Shown here: one piece after another, positions 12,676-24,179 of the stretch | Layout of the letters: every line of letters begins with the position of its first letter | Position numbering within the stretch: position 1 is the first letter of the stretch | NCBI GenBank assembly: GCA_008360955.1 | Contig: LUCM01002361.1 | Span: 1 to 64,000 of the forward strand | Length of the DNA: 64,000 nucleotides | Direction of reading: 5' to 3' | DNA from: Fasciolopsis buskii | Lineage: Eukaryota; Platyhelminthes; Trematoda; Plagiorchiida; Fasciolidae | Notes under the pieces: model-generated | What the model saw: the letters and a program-made list of their open reading frames with translations, nothing else | Database searches by the model: none | What the model was told of the DNA's origin: nothing | Made by a program: the position numbers and the translations under genes

Positions 12676-14019
12676 TGATTCATGGCAAAAGCTAAATACG
12701 TAAATACAAACGGAATTTTTCGTCGTACTCGGATTCAACGAGAATTGACCGTAATCCAACGAAACAGTCGATCCGGATTTGCCAGTCCGAAAGTTGGTTG
12801 TCATCTTGCCGCATCCGAATGACAAAAAATGAAAAGATGAAACAAAAACAATGCGTCTCGGGAACAACGAATTTCAATTTTTTCTTGCCTGGCAAGAAAT
12901 ATTTTGTTTGTATTCGCATTTGGAAATGATATTGACAAAAAGAAATTTGAATTTCAGTAAAGCAGATGTGCTATCCTCTGGCCGCCATCTGCAATAGCTG
13001 TTTACTCACGGGTTAATAAAATTACAGGATGCCAGATCTTTTGGAATGTTTGTGGATAAGATTTGCCGAAAGCTTTTCTTAGAAAATGCCAAATTGACTT
13101 TTCCAGTTTTGAGTTCTATTGCGTTCTTTTCATACGGATGATCGACCGAACATGTGAGAACAAGTAGCACCTTGTCAAATGCAAGTCCATGGGATTAGGC
13201 TAGAAAAAACATATTTCACTCGTTCGTGGTCAAACGATCAAAATCGTGACATTTCGCGACAATGATCATTGGTCCCTGTCTCAACAATGCCGCTCACTAT
13301 CCCGTCTAGACAAACTCTTATTGGCTGTGGTCTCCTTGGTGATAAATGCATGTATTTGTTGTGTCACGTAATATTCAGTATGGACTTTCTTGCTAGCTTT
13401 TGATATTTCTAACGTGTTTTTGTATTCGTTGTATGAGCACACTGTAGTGAATTAGACGCCACGCTGGCATTCGAATTCCGTACAAGAATACGCGGGAACC
13501 CGATACTCGGATACACGCACGATAGGTTTGGCATCATGTGAGAAAACACACTGATGACTTCGGTCCAATAAAAAAATAAGTGGACGGTAACTGTACCAAC
13601 CCCCTCCCCCGGGGAGGACGTGCAGAGTAATTCGAAGGATTTAGGACCTGGTATGTTACCAAAAATTACCCGAGTTGTGGCAAGAAAACAGCTTTCTCTT
13701 GCGTATTTCGTCGGATAAAAGTGCTTCAGGTTTGACGAAATCCTGGTACCTCCAGAGATTTCAGTGGCACTTTCCTACGAAAAGCTCTGGTCTCAATTTT
13801 TGCTTAATTTCATCATCGTTCAACATTGAACACCAAAGCAAGCTTCACTGACCGCTGGTTTTTCCCCAGGGTTACATTATTTCTGTAGAAAGGGTGAATA
13901 CCAAGGAGAGCAGGAAGTGGACATACACAGACAGAAAGAGATAAGAATGCTGCAGTTATCACCACAGAGAATACGGTCTAACTGTACTAATATATACATT
14001 CTCAATTATTCTGATTTTA

Positions 14020-14200
14020 TCTATTATTTTTTATCATTTGCTTCCTTTATCAATGAAACAACAATGTACATCATTTTTCAGGAAGGGGGCCGCGGCCAGC
14101 AGACGGCTGCCAAGTGGGGAAGTTGACCGGCGATGGGAAGATTTGAACCCGCGGTCTTCACATGCAAACGCCACGACCTTATTCGCTTGGCTACCGCCGG
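14020..14200 (-). repeat. SINE-A copy
   Basis: In reverse complement the head is CCGGCGGTAGCCAAGCGAAT with a B-box variant GGTTCAAATC, followed by the standard tail. It abuts the 3' side of the RTE LINE at 14270-16560 on the same strand. SINEs often borrow LINE enzymes, but I saw no clear shared 3' tail. Confidence 0.85.
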
Positions 14201-14269
14201 CGAAAATGAAACATGATCGCCACTGTTCACGGTATGCTCCCATGTCATTCAGTGTCTCTAGCTAGCTAG

Positions 14270-16560
14270 TTGACGTGCATACTCCATGTTTTACAATTGC
14301 GGCACATTATATACGACCTTCCAACTTCGGTGAAATATCAGGCCAACGCCACAAGTGCTTCAGTCTACCGGACGTCGCAAGAGTCTTGGATATACGGTAC
14401 CATAATACGAAATGCAGGTGCCAAAATGGGTGGAACACTCCATCCAATATCAGTTTCAAGACTACTCTAGTCCAGTCTTGCAAGGGTTCTTTACATCTTG
14501 AAGGTGAAATGCACATGCCGAATCGAGCTGCGGCTCTCAAAAGTCTATCTAGTGTCGTTGTGCGTGATCCGCTGATTCGAACAGACACGGAATGTCTTCT
14601 GCATCGCCTCCATTTCCCAGTTCGCCTCCTACCTTGTAGAGACCTCCTGAAGGATTTTCCATCAGCTCATCTATGACGAACTTGAACAGGAATGGAGAGA
14701 TGGGTCACCGTTGTTGAACGCCGCTAGTTGTTTCGAATGATCTTCATAGTGCATCGTGTAACATCACACAACCACATGGAAGCAAAAACAATGCTCGCAA
14801 CAGGTTTACGAACTTCGGTGGCATATCCTTTCGGTGGGGAGCACTNAGTCGAGAAGACTGCGGTCGTAGGGCGGTGGTGTGTTTGGCGCGCCCCCAATAA
14901 CTGTCGAAGGGTGAATAACTGGTCGATGCAACCTCGACCTGGACAAAATCCGGCCTGTTGGTCGCGGACGTTACTCTCGCAAATCGATGTCAAACGACGC
15001 AGCGTTATCGGAGCTAACATCTTAGTACATATCGGAATGTAACTAATCGCACGATGATTGTTACAGTCACTCCGTGTGCCCATCTTGAAGATGGGTACAT
15101 TCATTGAATAGCCCACGATAAAAGGATTCATCCCTCTCTATAAATATCATAAAGCAAGAGACTGATCACTTTGCCGGGGCTTCTGCATCCGATTTAAAAA
15201 GAACTAAGGTCCGTTTTTATACCTTCAGTAATCGAATATTCGACTCTACTTCCATTTAATCTGTGAGCTGTCGCTTTAGAGACACCCGAAGAATTCACAG
15301 ATTCTTCGGTCAGTTTGACCCACAAGATTTCGCAGTCCCTAATAAGATCGGAACCTGTCGACGCATCTTATCTATCTCCTTCCAGTTAGGAAGATGGCGC
15401 TTGTGCTCCATTAGGCTCAATGACCCTGGCGAAATCCAGTGTCTTTGATGAACGCTAGACCTGGGACCACAGGCAAAATCTGCTGCCAGATGCATAGCCT
15501 GCTTAATAGGATCCCACTGATCATCTAAATTGCTACTCGTCCCAGTTCTTAATTCCTCGGATAGTTTCTGTTCGTAGCTGTTGCGAACAGCCGAATCAGA
15601 CAAATGTTCGACAGCCAATCGGATTTGTGGCCTGCGTCAATGGCCGTTGAACTGCAGCAAAAATCGCATTAAAACTGACGCATGGTCCGATTCGACGTAT
15701 GTGGTGCAGTTTGATCCACAGTTCTGGACAGAACCGCACCAACTGTAGCTTATTGCAATAGGGTCGATCTGACTCAAAGTACCTGTCAAGCTAGAGCACC
15801 ACCATACTGTGCGACGCGAACTGCGTCGGAAACTCATGCTAGATAAGAATAAATGACTATCCACTAAAAATTCGAGAAGTCTTTCCCCGTTGTCTGTTCG
15901 CTGAGCGGGAAAAATGCAGCTCCCACCTAAACAGGCTTTCGTTGTACTCAGTTGTCCATCTTGTGCATTAAAATCACCTGCTACCATTACAATGTCAGAG
16001 CGTTTGCTCTTCCGAAGAAGAGTAACGAGGTTATCGTAAAACTCGTCTTTCTACATGTCAGTGCTGCAGTCTGTTGGAGTGTATGCCGAGATAACAAATA
16101 AACTACGCTTAACACCACTATCCTTTCGGACGCCGATTGATCCCTGCAGTCTCATGGTACATAAACGACTGTTAACTGGGATCCAGTCTAAAAGGGCTGC
16201 TTCAGACTTCTCACTCAAGACTATTCCCACACACCGCATTGACCCACAGCTTGAGCTGCTTCGTCTCCTGAAGTGTGAAGAAAATATCTTGACGAAACGT
16301 TAAGCACAGTTAGTTGAATTAATCTACTCTACTCGAATCGTGAATTCGTGTTTCACTCACGCAGCAGACAGACATCAATCGAAAGTGAGTCCATTGTCAG
16401 AGATAAACACGCCTGTTGGCTAGCCTGCATGAGAATGCGCACATTGAAAGAGTCGAAATTCAGAGGCTGACGAGTCTTGAGAAAATGTGAGTTAGCAGAC
16501 TGAAAACCATCTACTATGCGATTTGACATAAAACCATTGAGAGTATCGGGCATGTTATCA
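14270..16560 (-). mobile_element. RTE-clade LINE, near full length, broken
   Basis: Fragments in 5' to 3' order on the minus strand match one non-LTR retrotransposon polyprotein. They are the N-terminus (DSFNVRILMQASQQA, 16.35-16.55 kb), APE-type endonuclease (VISAYTPTD at 16.05-16.24 kb; MVAGDFNAQDG and YVESDHASVL at 15.64-15.99 kb), linker (15.3-15.6 kb), reverse transcriptase (CNNHRAISYIPI and QQAGFCPGRGCIDQLFTLRQ at 14.7-15.1 kb), then GMCISPSRCKEPLQDW and KHLWRWPDISPKLEGRI at 14.3-14.6 kb. Several frameshifts join these. The RT motif GVRQGCP reads GVQQR-stop-P, and the YADD site is reduced to AEDI, so the enzyme is dead. The C-terminal region found as separate tails at 50 and 60 kb is missing here. 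An unresolved base sits at 14846. Clade assignment is by recall. Confidence 0.88.
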
Positions 16561-16595
16561 GTGGGTTATTATGAATAAGCAGTTCGGGAAGAGTG

Positions 16596-16621
16596 TATAC
16601 ACATATATACATATATATATT
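16596..16621. repeat. AT-rich (TA/CA) simple repeat
   Basis: Alternating purine-pyrimidine ACATATATACATATATATAT just upstream of the 5' end of the RTE LINE (minus strand). Confidence 0.75.
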
Positions 16622-17867
16622 ATGTTCTAGAGACCATGTCACTAGTTCGGCGCACACTGGTTCAGCAGGCATACACAACTTAGGATCTGCTAAACATCGC
16701 ATTGGTGTCGCATACCATGATGTCACTTTTGATCGATTTTTGAAAGCGTCAGATTTTCCGTGTAGGATAATTTAACATTTATGGTCGCTAGCAACTGGTT
16801 GTCTTTTATTGAAATTCAACAAACTGGAGCCCACTATTCTGATCAAATTCACTGTCTAAAGGATCCTGTTCGAATCCATATCCGTACGGCGAACTGGAAT
16901 CAAAAGCCTTTTCAAGTATACCAGAAGTTACCAGTTGGCGGTACTACAGCGATAAAATTGTTCGCTTTCTTTGCTTTGAGCATTTTTACCATGACTACTC
17001 TCATTTCAAGTTGCTGTGCTTACTGGCTAGTTTGTTCTGCTTAACAGATCGGCTCTTTTCTAGGCGACAGGTTTGAACATTATCATCGTTCCCGATCGAC
17101 TAATGTACCGGTACTATCCGATTTCGTACGCAAGCATTCACAATAGTTGGTCATCTTGTACCAATACTGAACGGTCAGTTTTGTTCATAGAAATCCCACT
17201 CATGCGGGTAACGCGTTCCAGGGAGACAAACAACACTTTGTTCCTGTNGATACCAACGGAATAGATTCCACGAACTAGGTAGTGTTCAAATCAAAAAATA
17301 CAGTACTCAGACAACGGTAGGCCTATTAAGCCACGTTGCGGTAGGCTTCGGTGCCAGTTTGAGCCACTGAAAGCCTTCGCACAGAATGAACTGCTTTTCG
17401 CAAAATCGCGTCGAAAAGCCTCTAACAGCTGTTTAAAGTACTTCATGATTACCCAGTAGAATCAGCAACATACTCTAGCATGATACTTATGTAAACTCGC
17501 ATAAAAATTGACGCTTCCGGAGAAACAATAGGTGAGTGGTTCATAAGTAAGAAAACATAGATCAGTCACCATCGTTGAACAGTTTGTTAGGAAATATTTG
17601 GACATTTCACGAAATATGTCAACCTGAGGCTTTTCCCCAAAAAAGTGGATGGGGTCTTTTTGCAATCGTGTGTAGGACCGCCCGTGTTTTAGAGAGGAAT
17701 TAAACATAGTTAACCAAACAACCCACTGATTCCCGCAGTGCAAAGAATCACTGGAGTCGAGGTATACACAAGAAAGCCTCCTGATAGGATATGACGATTG
17801 AAATTCCAGCGGTTTCGATAATTACAATTTCCTTGGACGAACAACTTTCATAGAGCAGATGACAAAC
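16622..17867. other. Stretch downstream of the helicase exon
   Basis: The next helicase exon (motif I) was looked for on the minus strand and not found. Several short frames lack motifs. One undetermined base is at 17248. Confidence 0.5.
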
Positions 17868-18077
17868 CTGGAGCATAATGGGTATTGTCTGCGCTTGGAC
17901 AGGGGTGGGCACATTGTATTCCAATCTCCGGAGATTATCTAGCAGCATTGGCAAGAATTTATATGGTTTTTTGGTTAACGCAGAAAGCTCCTCCGCCGGC
18001 GAGGGAACAGTAGAAAATTTTAAAGCTTCACCAGCTACCGAAAGTTTCACTTTGTGCTCAGCACGGTAACGTTTGGC
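17868..18077 (-). CDS. DDX52: DEAD-box helicase (DDX52/Rok1-like), internal exon with Q-motif
   Basis: DDX52/Rok1 is a nucleolar DEAD-box ATPase needed for early pre-18S rRNA processing. This 210-base exon reads without stops from GCC at 18077 (after TTTTTAG) to CAG at 17868 (before GTTTGT), phase 0 to 0, 70 codons. Near its end is LLDNLRRLEYNVPTPVQAQT followed by IPIMLQ: the aromatic/leucine lead-in and PTPxQ of the Q-motif, which binds adenine in DEAD-box proteins. The preceding basic AKRYRAEHKVKLSVAGEAL resembles the segment just before the Q-motif in DDX52. The exon stops before motif I (GSGKT), and I could not find motif I, DEAD or HRIGR at lower coordinates, so the catalytic exons lie across long introns, outside the window, or are lost. 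Assignment to DDX52 rather than another DEAD-box member is by recall. Confidence 0.75.
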
Positions 18078-18208
18078 CTAAAAACACTGGTTAGCAGAAG
18101 ACAGTGAAATCGCGAACCTGGTGTTTTTCTTTAATAATTTTCTTTGCATTATATTGGGCATCCTTCGGTTTCTAATATTAGCGTACACCAAATCTGTCGA
18201 TAACGTAC

Positions 18209-18291
18209 CTTAATATCAAGACCAATAGGGACGCCATCAATTGGTAGCTCCATGGAGTCAATCAACTGACTTTTTCTGGCTTCAAGGACAG
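18209..18291 (-). CDS. DDX52: DEAD-box helicase (DDX52/Rok1-like), upstream exon
   Basis: This 83-base open stretch is bounded by TTTTAG at its 5' side and AAG|GTACGT at its 3' side. It ends in phase 0, which fits the next exon at 18077. It encodes a fragment running VLEARKSQLIDSMELP to VPIGLDIK, in the poorly conserved N-terminal part before the helicase core. The first codon is split, so at least one more 5' exon exists at higher coordinates; I did not find it. The intron to the next exon is 131 bases. The call rests on good splice sites, phase continuity and position, not on conserved motifs. Confidence 0.6.
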
Positions 18292-20149
18292 CTAAAATGT
18301 AGTTCAAAAGCAACACAGGCTTTTATTGTTGCTAAGTGTCATTTTGGTGGGAGCACCGAAAAACACGACACAAATCTCAATCCTAAGAGACTATGAGTAC
18401 AATGACAACAGGCACCGAGCCTATGATAGCACAGACAGACCGATCACAACACGAACTGGTAACACGAGGTAAACACTGGTCCGTAATCGCACAACCCTTT
18501 TACTCGATGAAAGAACCCCAGGAACAAGGTATTTTCTTCTTGACCTGAAGTAAAGAGATAGTACATCAGAAAGAAATCCGACCCTGCAACAGTACTCGCG
18601 GTTTGGACCAAGGTCGGTTCAAATTCATGCTCAGTCAGGTTGTACCATCCAAACGTTCTTCGACTGCTGAGTTCGTTTAGGCTAGGTGATAAGCTGCGTG
18701 ATTCAAAAAGTGCAGTGGGGAGCATTTCAGGTAATTGCGGACGCTAACGACTTTCAAAAGCATGAAACATAAAAAGGCACAAGTATTTTTAATAGAAATA
18801 CTTGATTGGCCTATTAATTCAGGCGGAATGTGAAAAATTAAATAATTGAGTTTTCGAATGCAAAATAGAGAAATAGATTTTTTATAGGTTAAAATGAAAC
18901 CGCGGGATTTCGGTATGTTGATGGATTTAGAATGTGATAATGTCGGCGAAATTGTGTCCAAGCTAGCTTTAAATTGTTCTACGAAATGGGTTGATGCCCT
19001 GCCTTCTACAATATGCTGATGATTCTGTGGGACGTATCAACTTCCCTGACAATCTCCGTTGCCCTGGGCTTCTTCGGCTTACGCCCATTTCTTCTCAATG
19101 TCTTTTTGTTGCATAATGCAAACTGGTTTTTTGGGCTTCAATCAAGTCCATGGGGATTCATGGGTAACTGAGAAAATGAGCATCTGTTATCTGGAAGACT
19201 GTCGTGCCTTTCGGGATCTCTAGCATTTCTTGGCTCCCCATCATTTACCAAACTCTCTCTTTTGAGGCAGGCATCACTGGCCCCACTCCGGCGAACAGCT
19301 CAACAAGCGGGCTAAACCAGATGGAGAGTAAGCAAGATTAAAATCCTTGATGAGGCGGCGTCCAGCACGCGAAGACGAATGCTTCGGAAAAGGCCAATGA
19401 AATCTGTTGGATCCAACAGCCGGCAACGCAATTCGTCCAACCAAAAGCGTTGGATGGACTGCTGGCTGGCAGTCAGTTCCTCCGAATTGCAAATGCGCTC
19501 CTAATGAGCCACGGGAAATCATGCATCATTGTCTCCTTGAAAGATTTGTGCATCCTAGGTCCGTACACCGCCAACAAAGACGTATGAACCTCTTAATCGC
19601 TTACCGGCTTCAAGCATTTAAACGTTATGTTACCCGGCAGGTTGCATTTGGTTGGCGTACCACCTCTAATAAAAGCCAAGCAAGGCCAAGTACGTTATCA
19701 TTTAAACAATTCCCTAGTATCTTCATGGATTTTGTCCCCACAGCTTGTTTTCATCATGCTGTGGTGAGCCAGGCAAGCGACGCGCCCGGTACCTCTTCAG
19801 CAGCCGGGATGAATCAGATACGACGTGGAAATGCGAACCTAAATACAAATTTCTTTTAGCATATAACCCGTTGAAATGTGAAAAATCTCTAGGTACAAAT
19901 GGCCAATATATCTCCATGGATACTTTCTGTGAATACAGGATTATTATCGCTCGCTATCCGAAGTAAGCCCATCGCACTTTGGAAGCCGATACACTCAAGA
20001 CTTCAGAAAGGTGTAACTTGCTAGACGTACCGTAGTGGGACTTCACGGAGTTGCTTTTGCAATGAGCAATGGAGCTCAAAGCGCCTAGGCCCCTTGGGAA
20101 ACAGTTTCTCCAAGACTTGCAGTGACACGATTCAGGATTTGACCGTCAT
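18292..20149. other. Stretch upstream of the helicase exons
   Basis: The 5' exons of the helicase are expected somewhere here or beyond, but none could be assigned. A 150-codon plus-strand frame at 19.4-19.86 kb has no recognisable motif. Confidence 0.5.
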
Positions 20150-20505
20150 TTCAGCCTACTCCACAGGCCCAGCCAAACGCTGAAGAAGCCTTCTGCAACA
20201 AACTTCAACGTTCAGTCAACTGTGTACCAAGGTGCGACATCCTCCTAATCGTAGGAGCTCTGAACGCCCACACGACCCCACTTGATGAATACACCCGCCA
20301 CATGCTGGGGAGATTCGGCCTTGGTGAGCGATGCAAAAATGGCAATCGCTTGATCTCGTTTGCGGATGGCACTCGATTGGTATTCGCCAAAACCGGTTTA
20401 AAACATCCAAAAGGCTTTCCAACCGTAGTAGGACAGCGTATCAGATCGACTATCTTGGTGCGTTCTAATTGGTCATCATCGATCGAAGGCTGTTGGGCGT
20501 AACGC
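20150..20505 (+). mobile_element. LINE endonuclease fragment
   Basis: The open translation runs NAEEAFCNKLQRSVNCVPRC, DILLIVGALNAHT, HMLGRFGLGERCKNGNRLIS and ILVRSNWSSSIEGCWA. This is the layout of an APE-type endonuclease: a YAPT-EAEKxxFYxxLQ-like lead, GDxNA, GxHGxGxxNxNGxRL, then the DYILVxxRWxSSxED block. The GDxNA motif reads GALN at 20254-20265, so a catalytic Asp is replaced by Ala, and SDH is not found. It differs in sequence from the endonuclease at 15.6-16 kb. It is a fragment; no matching reverse transcriptase follows directly. Confidence 0.62.
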
Positions 20506-22990
20506 GGCGGCATAACGGGGAGTTAAAATGGCGCGAACATCACGATGGTACGCGCTCGCCTACAGTTTCACTTTTCAAATCGATAGAAAATTTAACCCCA
20601 TTACAGCGTCTAGCATCTAAGTTAATTATCCCAGATAAAATCAGAACCGTGCCAACGCCGTCACATCTAACCTGCCCGAGATCGACGAAGATGGTAAATT
20701 AGACTTGTCGTACATGGGGATTGAACTATCGCAAGACTGCACAATTAGCTCCAGTTACTGCGATCTCCGCGAAGCTACAATCTCAGGGGAAAACAAACAA
20801 ATAAGATATTTTCCCGAAACTGAGCGCCGCACTGAAATAATAGAGGCCGTTAGGATTTTCGGGAAGTTTTTCAAGCTGGGTCTCTTCCTTGGGAAAGGAG
20901 CAAACCCGCTCTCCAAACCTCGCGACGGCAGAGAACACCGCAGATCTGAATGCGGACGAAAGCTCCAAAGTTACGTCGAACCCATTGAGTTTACATTTAT
21001 AACATCACCAAGCGACCTGGAGCAGTAAGAAACTGGCCTCGGTTTTCCAACAAATTGTAAATCATCTCGGCTTTTTATACAATCATCTTACATCTTGTTG
21101 CTATCTCCGTCATATCTGGGACGTCGAAACTTTTCCAAGAACTTGTAAATTTTATTCTTCATCCCATGTTATATCTAGACTGGTTAAACACTCCTTTTCT
21201 CTTGATTTTTATTCCTCTCTCGATACCAAACTCTTCCCGTGCAACGAGCTCGCAGTAGCACTGTTTCGTTCGTTTCGTATTTTCGACCCCATGTTTTAAT
21301 CCTCGTTGTTTCTTCCCTGTGCTCTTTGCATGAGGTTATTTTGCGGACCATAAGCGCAGCTTGTTTTGTTCAAGACCAATTTTGTTTTATCGCTCATTTT
21401 GTTCGACTGTAGACGTTCCATTAGTTTACACCGATTTTTGGCTGTCACGCTAATGCAAGAGTTTTTGGGCCTTATCAAGTGTGCAAAACCACTTGCGCTT
21501 GCTTTTCCCTAGGGGGAAGATTTTGTCCCATTTTTGACTAAATTTTGGCCAGATAGTGACGGCGACTGACTGTCAAAGTACCGCGAAATTTGCGTGGCAA
21601 ACGTGTTCTTTCTTATGCTTTGCATCTATTTAGGCCACACACTGATTTGATGTTTCGAAGTGCTATCCAAGAAGTGCAAAGTTTATTGTTTCACGAATCG
21701 CACTGTTAATCGCTGATCAGCTTCACCCGGATCAAAGCCCGAAAGTTTGATCTTTACATCCTGTACACGTTACAGCAACCCACCGCAGCGTGCTTCACCA
21801 ATTTTCCTTCAGCCTTCTACTCAGTTCAAAGACACTTACGATGGAACATGTCTAACCAGTGGGATGCAGAAAAAGTATGCTAGGTTGTTGGAGGCATATA
21901 GTCGTCCAAAAAGGGGCGCGTCCGCACCTATTACGAAAAATCTCTAGCAGTACCCTTTGACTCAGGTGTTTTTCAGGTTTACCTGCTGTCGACGACTCCA
22001 TTCACCTAACCTAGAGACCGAATAATGAGCCGTTCTCTCAGTAACATTCCTGGAGTACGAGTTCGCCATGGTTGCTGGGTCATTTACCTCGAGACCACAG
22101 GTGGCGAGAGGAGCCTGAAATTGTGCAGCCGGTCCCAGACGGGATTGCATGCAAAGCTAGAACTGTTGGTACGGAAGTGAACACAAAAAACGAAGTTATT
22201 TACTAGAACAAGAGACGCGCCACCTTGCATCCAAACCAATGGCGACATTTATATATTGGTATATTTCTCGAATACTTTGAGCAGCGTTCCTGGTTGCATG
22301 ATCAAATTCTACAGAGATATTACAAGTCGCATCGAACAAGCAAGCAAACATTTGATTACAAAATGAGGGGAAATAGCAAAACTGGCATATCAAGAGGAAC
22401 ACGGTGTTTACACGCCCCAAGGATGCCTATCCAAATGCAGGGTTCAAGTGGACGATGGTGGCGTGCATGGTGTCTGCAGAATTTAGAATTAATGGGCCTA
22501 TAAAATGGACATGAATGTGAAAATGTCAAGAAGAAAGTCTCCAAAGACCTTGAGTGCAAGGCAAAACTTGTCAACGGACCAACACAGCTGGCGGAAAGAG
22601 CACTGATGTCATATCGATACCCTGTGTTATAATGGATATGAAAACGTACGTCGGTCATTTTACCATGAATCCTGGAGCCAAGAAAATAGTTAAAACCCTT
22701 TTGAAAATGCGGAGGAACGAAGAACACTGGTGAAGATTTGTGGCTAACCATTGTTCGAAGTTATAGAGAATGGAAACGTCATTGATATTGATGAAAGTGA
22801 GGATTGATATGATTTGCCTTGAATTATATGTCTGATGCTGGAAAGCCAGCGTGAAACAAAAAAGCTTTTTTGCTCTTTTGTTAGTCAGTAGCAATTACGG
22901 GTATTATGATAGCCGCGAACGTAGAGGGGAAAATTGAGAGTGACGTTCGCTTCAGGCGATGGTAGCGGCATCTGAAACGGGGATCTAACT
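20506..22990. other. Unassigned stretch between LINE fragments
   Basis: Probably old element debris. A 107-codon plus-strand frame at 20.7-21.03 kb has no motif I can name. Confidence 0.45.
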
Positions 22991-23473
22991 GTGGGTGACT
23001 CCAGACGGGTTTTTAAAGTCAAACACCTGTGCTCTGCCATTTCGATACTGTCTCACCGTAGGTTGCTAAATAAAACGGCACCTCGCGGTATTGTTGATCT
23101 AGTCATGTGGTTTTCAACTTATCTGCCATTTAGAAATCTGCTAGTTCGAGTAAACGGCTTCATATCTGAGCCTAGATTAGTGCCCGGCATTGTTGTCCAA
23201 GGCAGCATTCTGGGCCCCCTGTTCTTCCTGATGTACATCAACGATGCATTCGATGCTATTTGGAATGGTACTACTTTGCTCGTCGGTGAAAATTTCAAAA
23301 TTGTCTGCACCTTTCGCCCTGAATCCCTAGAGTCCACTATAAATAACATGTCGCAAGACTTAGCGTCACTCGGCTCCTGGGCTGGATGGTGGAATTCTCC
23401 ATTGAAAAAGACATCACAGGGTAAAACGCGTTATGCCCCCAACGAGAACCAAACCATCCCCGTTAGCTGTTAA
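22991..23473 (+). mobile_element. Jockey/CR1-like reverse transcriptase fragment, catalytically dead
   Basis: This 160-codon open stretch carries FSTYLPFRNLLVRVNGFISE then VVQGSILGPLFFLMYIND (QGSILGP at 23198-23218). That is the standard palm-domain order of jockey/CR1 polymerases (GVPQGSVLGPLLFLxYINDL). The following FADD site is replaced by LVGEN (23279-23293), so both catalytic aspartates are gone although the frame is still open. The domain is cut on both sides. It may be an old copy or one damaged by point change. Confidence 0.75.
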
Positions 23474-24179
23474 GTTCGGGAACCTGGCCTAAATTATTTC
23501 TCCACCTTAAACTTCTTGGAGCATGCCCTCACACAAGTTGTAAAAGCAAATAATTTCGTATAGCTGTTAAACAGAACTCTGAAGTTGAAAAGAAATTTAC
23601 AATCTTCAGAACCCATGGAAGACCCATTCTGGAAGATTGCTCCCTAGTCTGTTTTACATGAAGTGATGCAACGGATTAGCAGCTGAAAGCGTTTAGCGTG
23701 CATTTACCAAGATGTCGATCGGTTTTTTGCAAGCTTAAATTACCTGGAACGCTGTGACTCGTTGAACTTGGACTACTTGTGGCTCCGATATGCAGAAGCA
23801 AAAGTGGTGCTCTTGATCATAGCATTAGAGAGGACAGCTGCGCCTCCGCACCTCGTATTAGAAACCCGCCCCAATACTCTCACTGAAATGCGGAGTACAG
23901 TATTACTCATTTCCGAATACGTCCGCTAAAGCCAACTTCTTTGTTGTTAAATGCTTGTCATTATGAAATAAACTTCTTCAACAGCTGCGCATTTTGCCAT
24001 CATCATCGTCCATTGCATTTGAAGACGAATTACGCAGAGTAGTAACTGTTTCCTTTCTCAATAATCTATACCGATCATACTCACCCGGGGATCGAGTGCA
24101 TGAAACTGGATTGGGCTTCTGAAAAAAGCATTAATATCACCGTTGCATTTAGTACAGAAAATAAAATAAACCTCCTAAC

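Noticed and set aside
4764..13560. Hammerhead ribozyme cores (CTGATGA at 4766 and 13551 and elsewhere), sought because flatworm SINEs and Penelope-like elements can carry them
   Set aside because: None is followed by GAAA at the needed distance with pairing helices. No hammerhead was found by eye on either strand.
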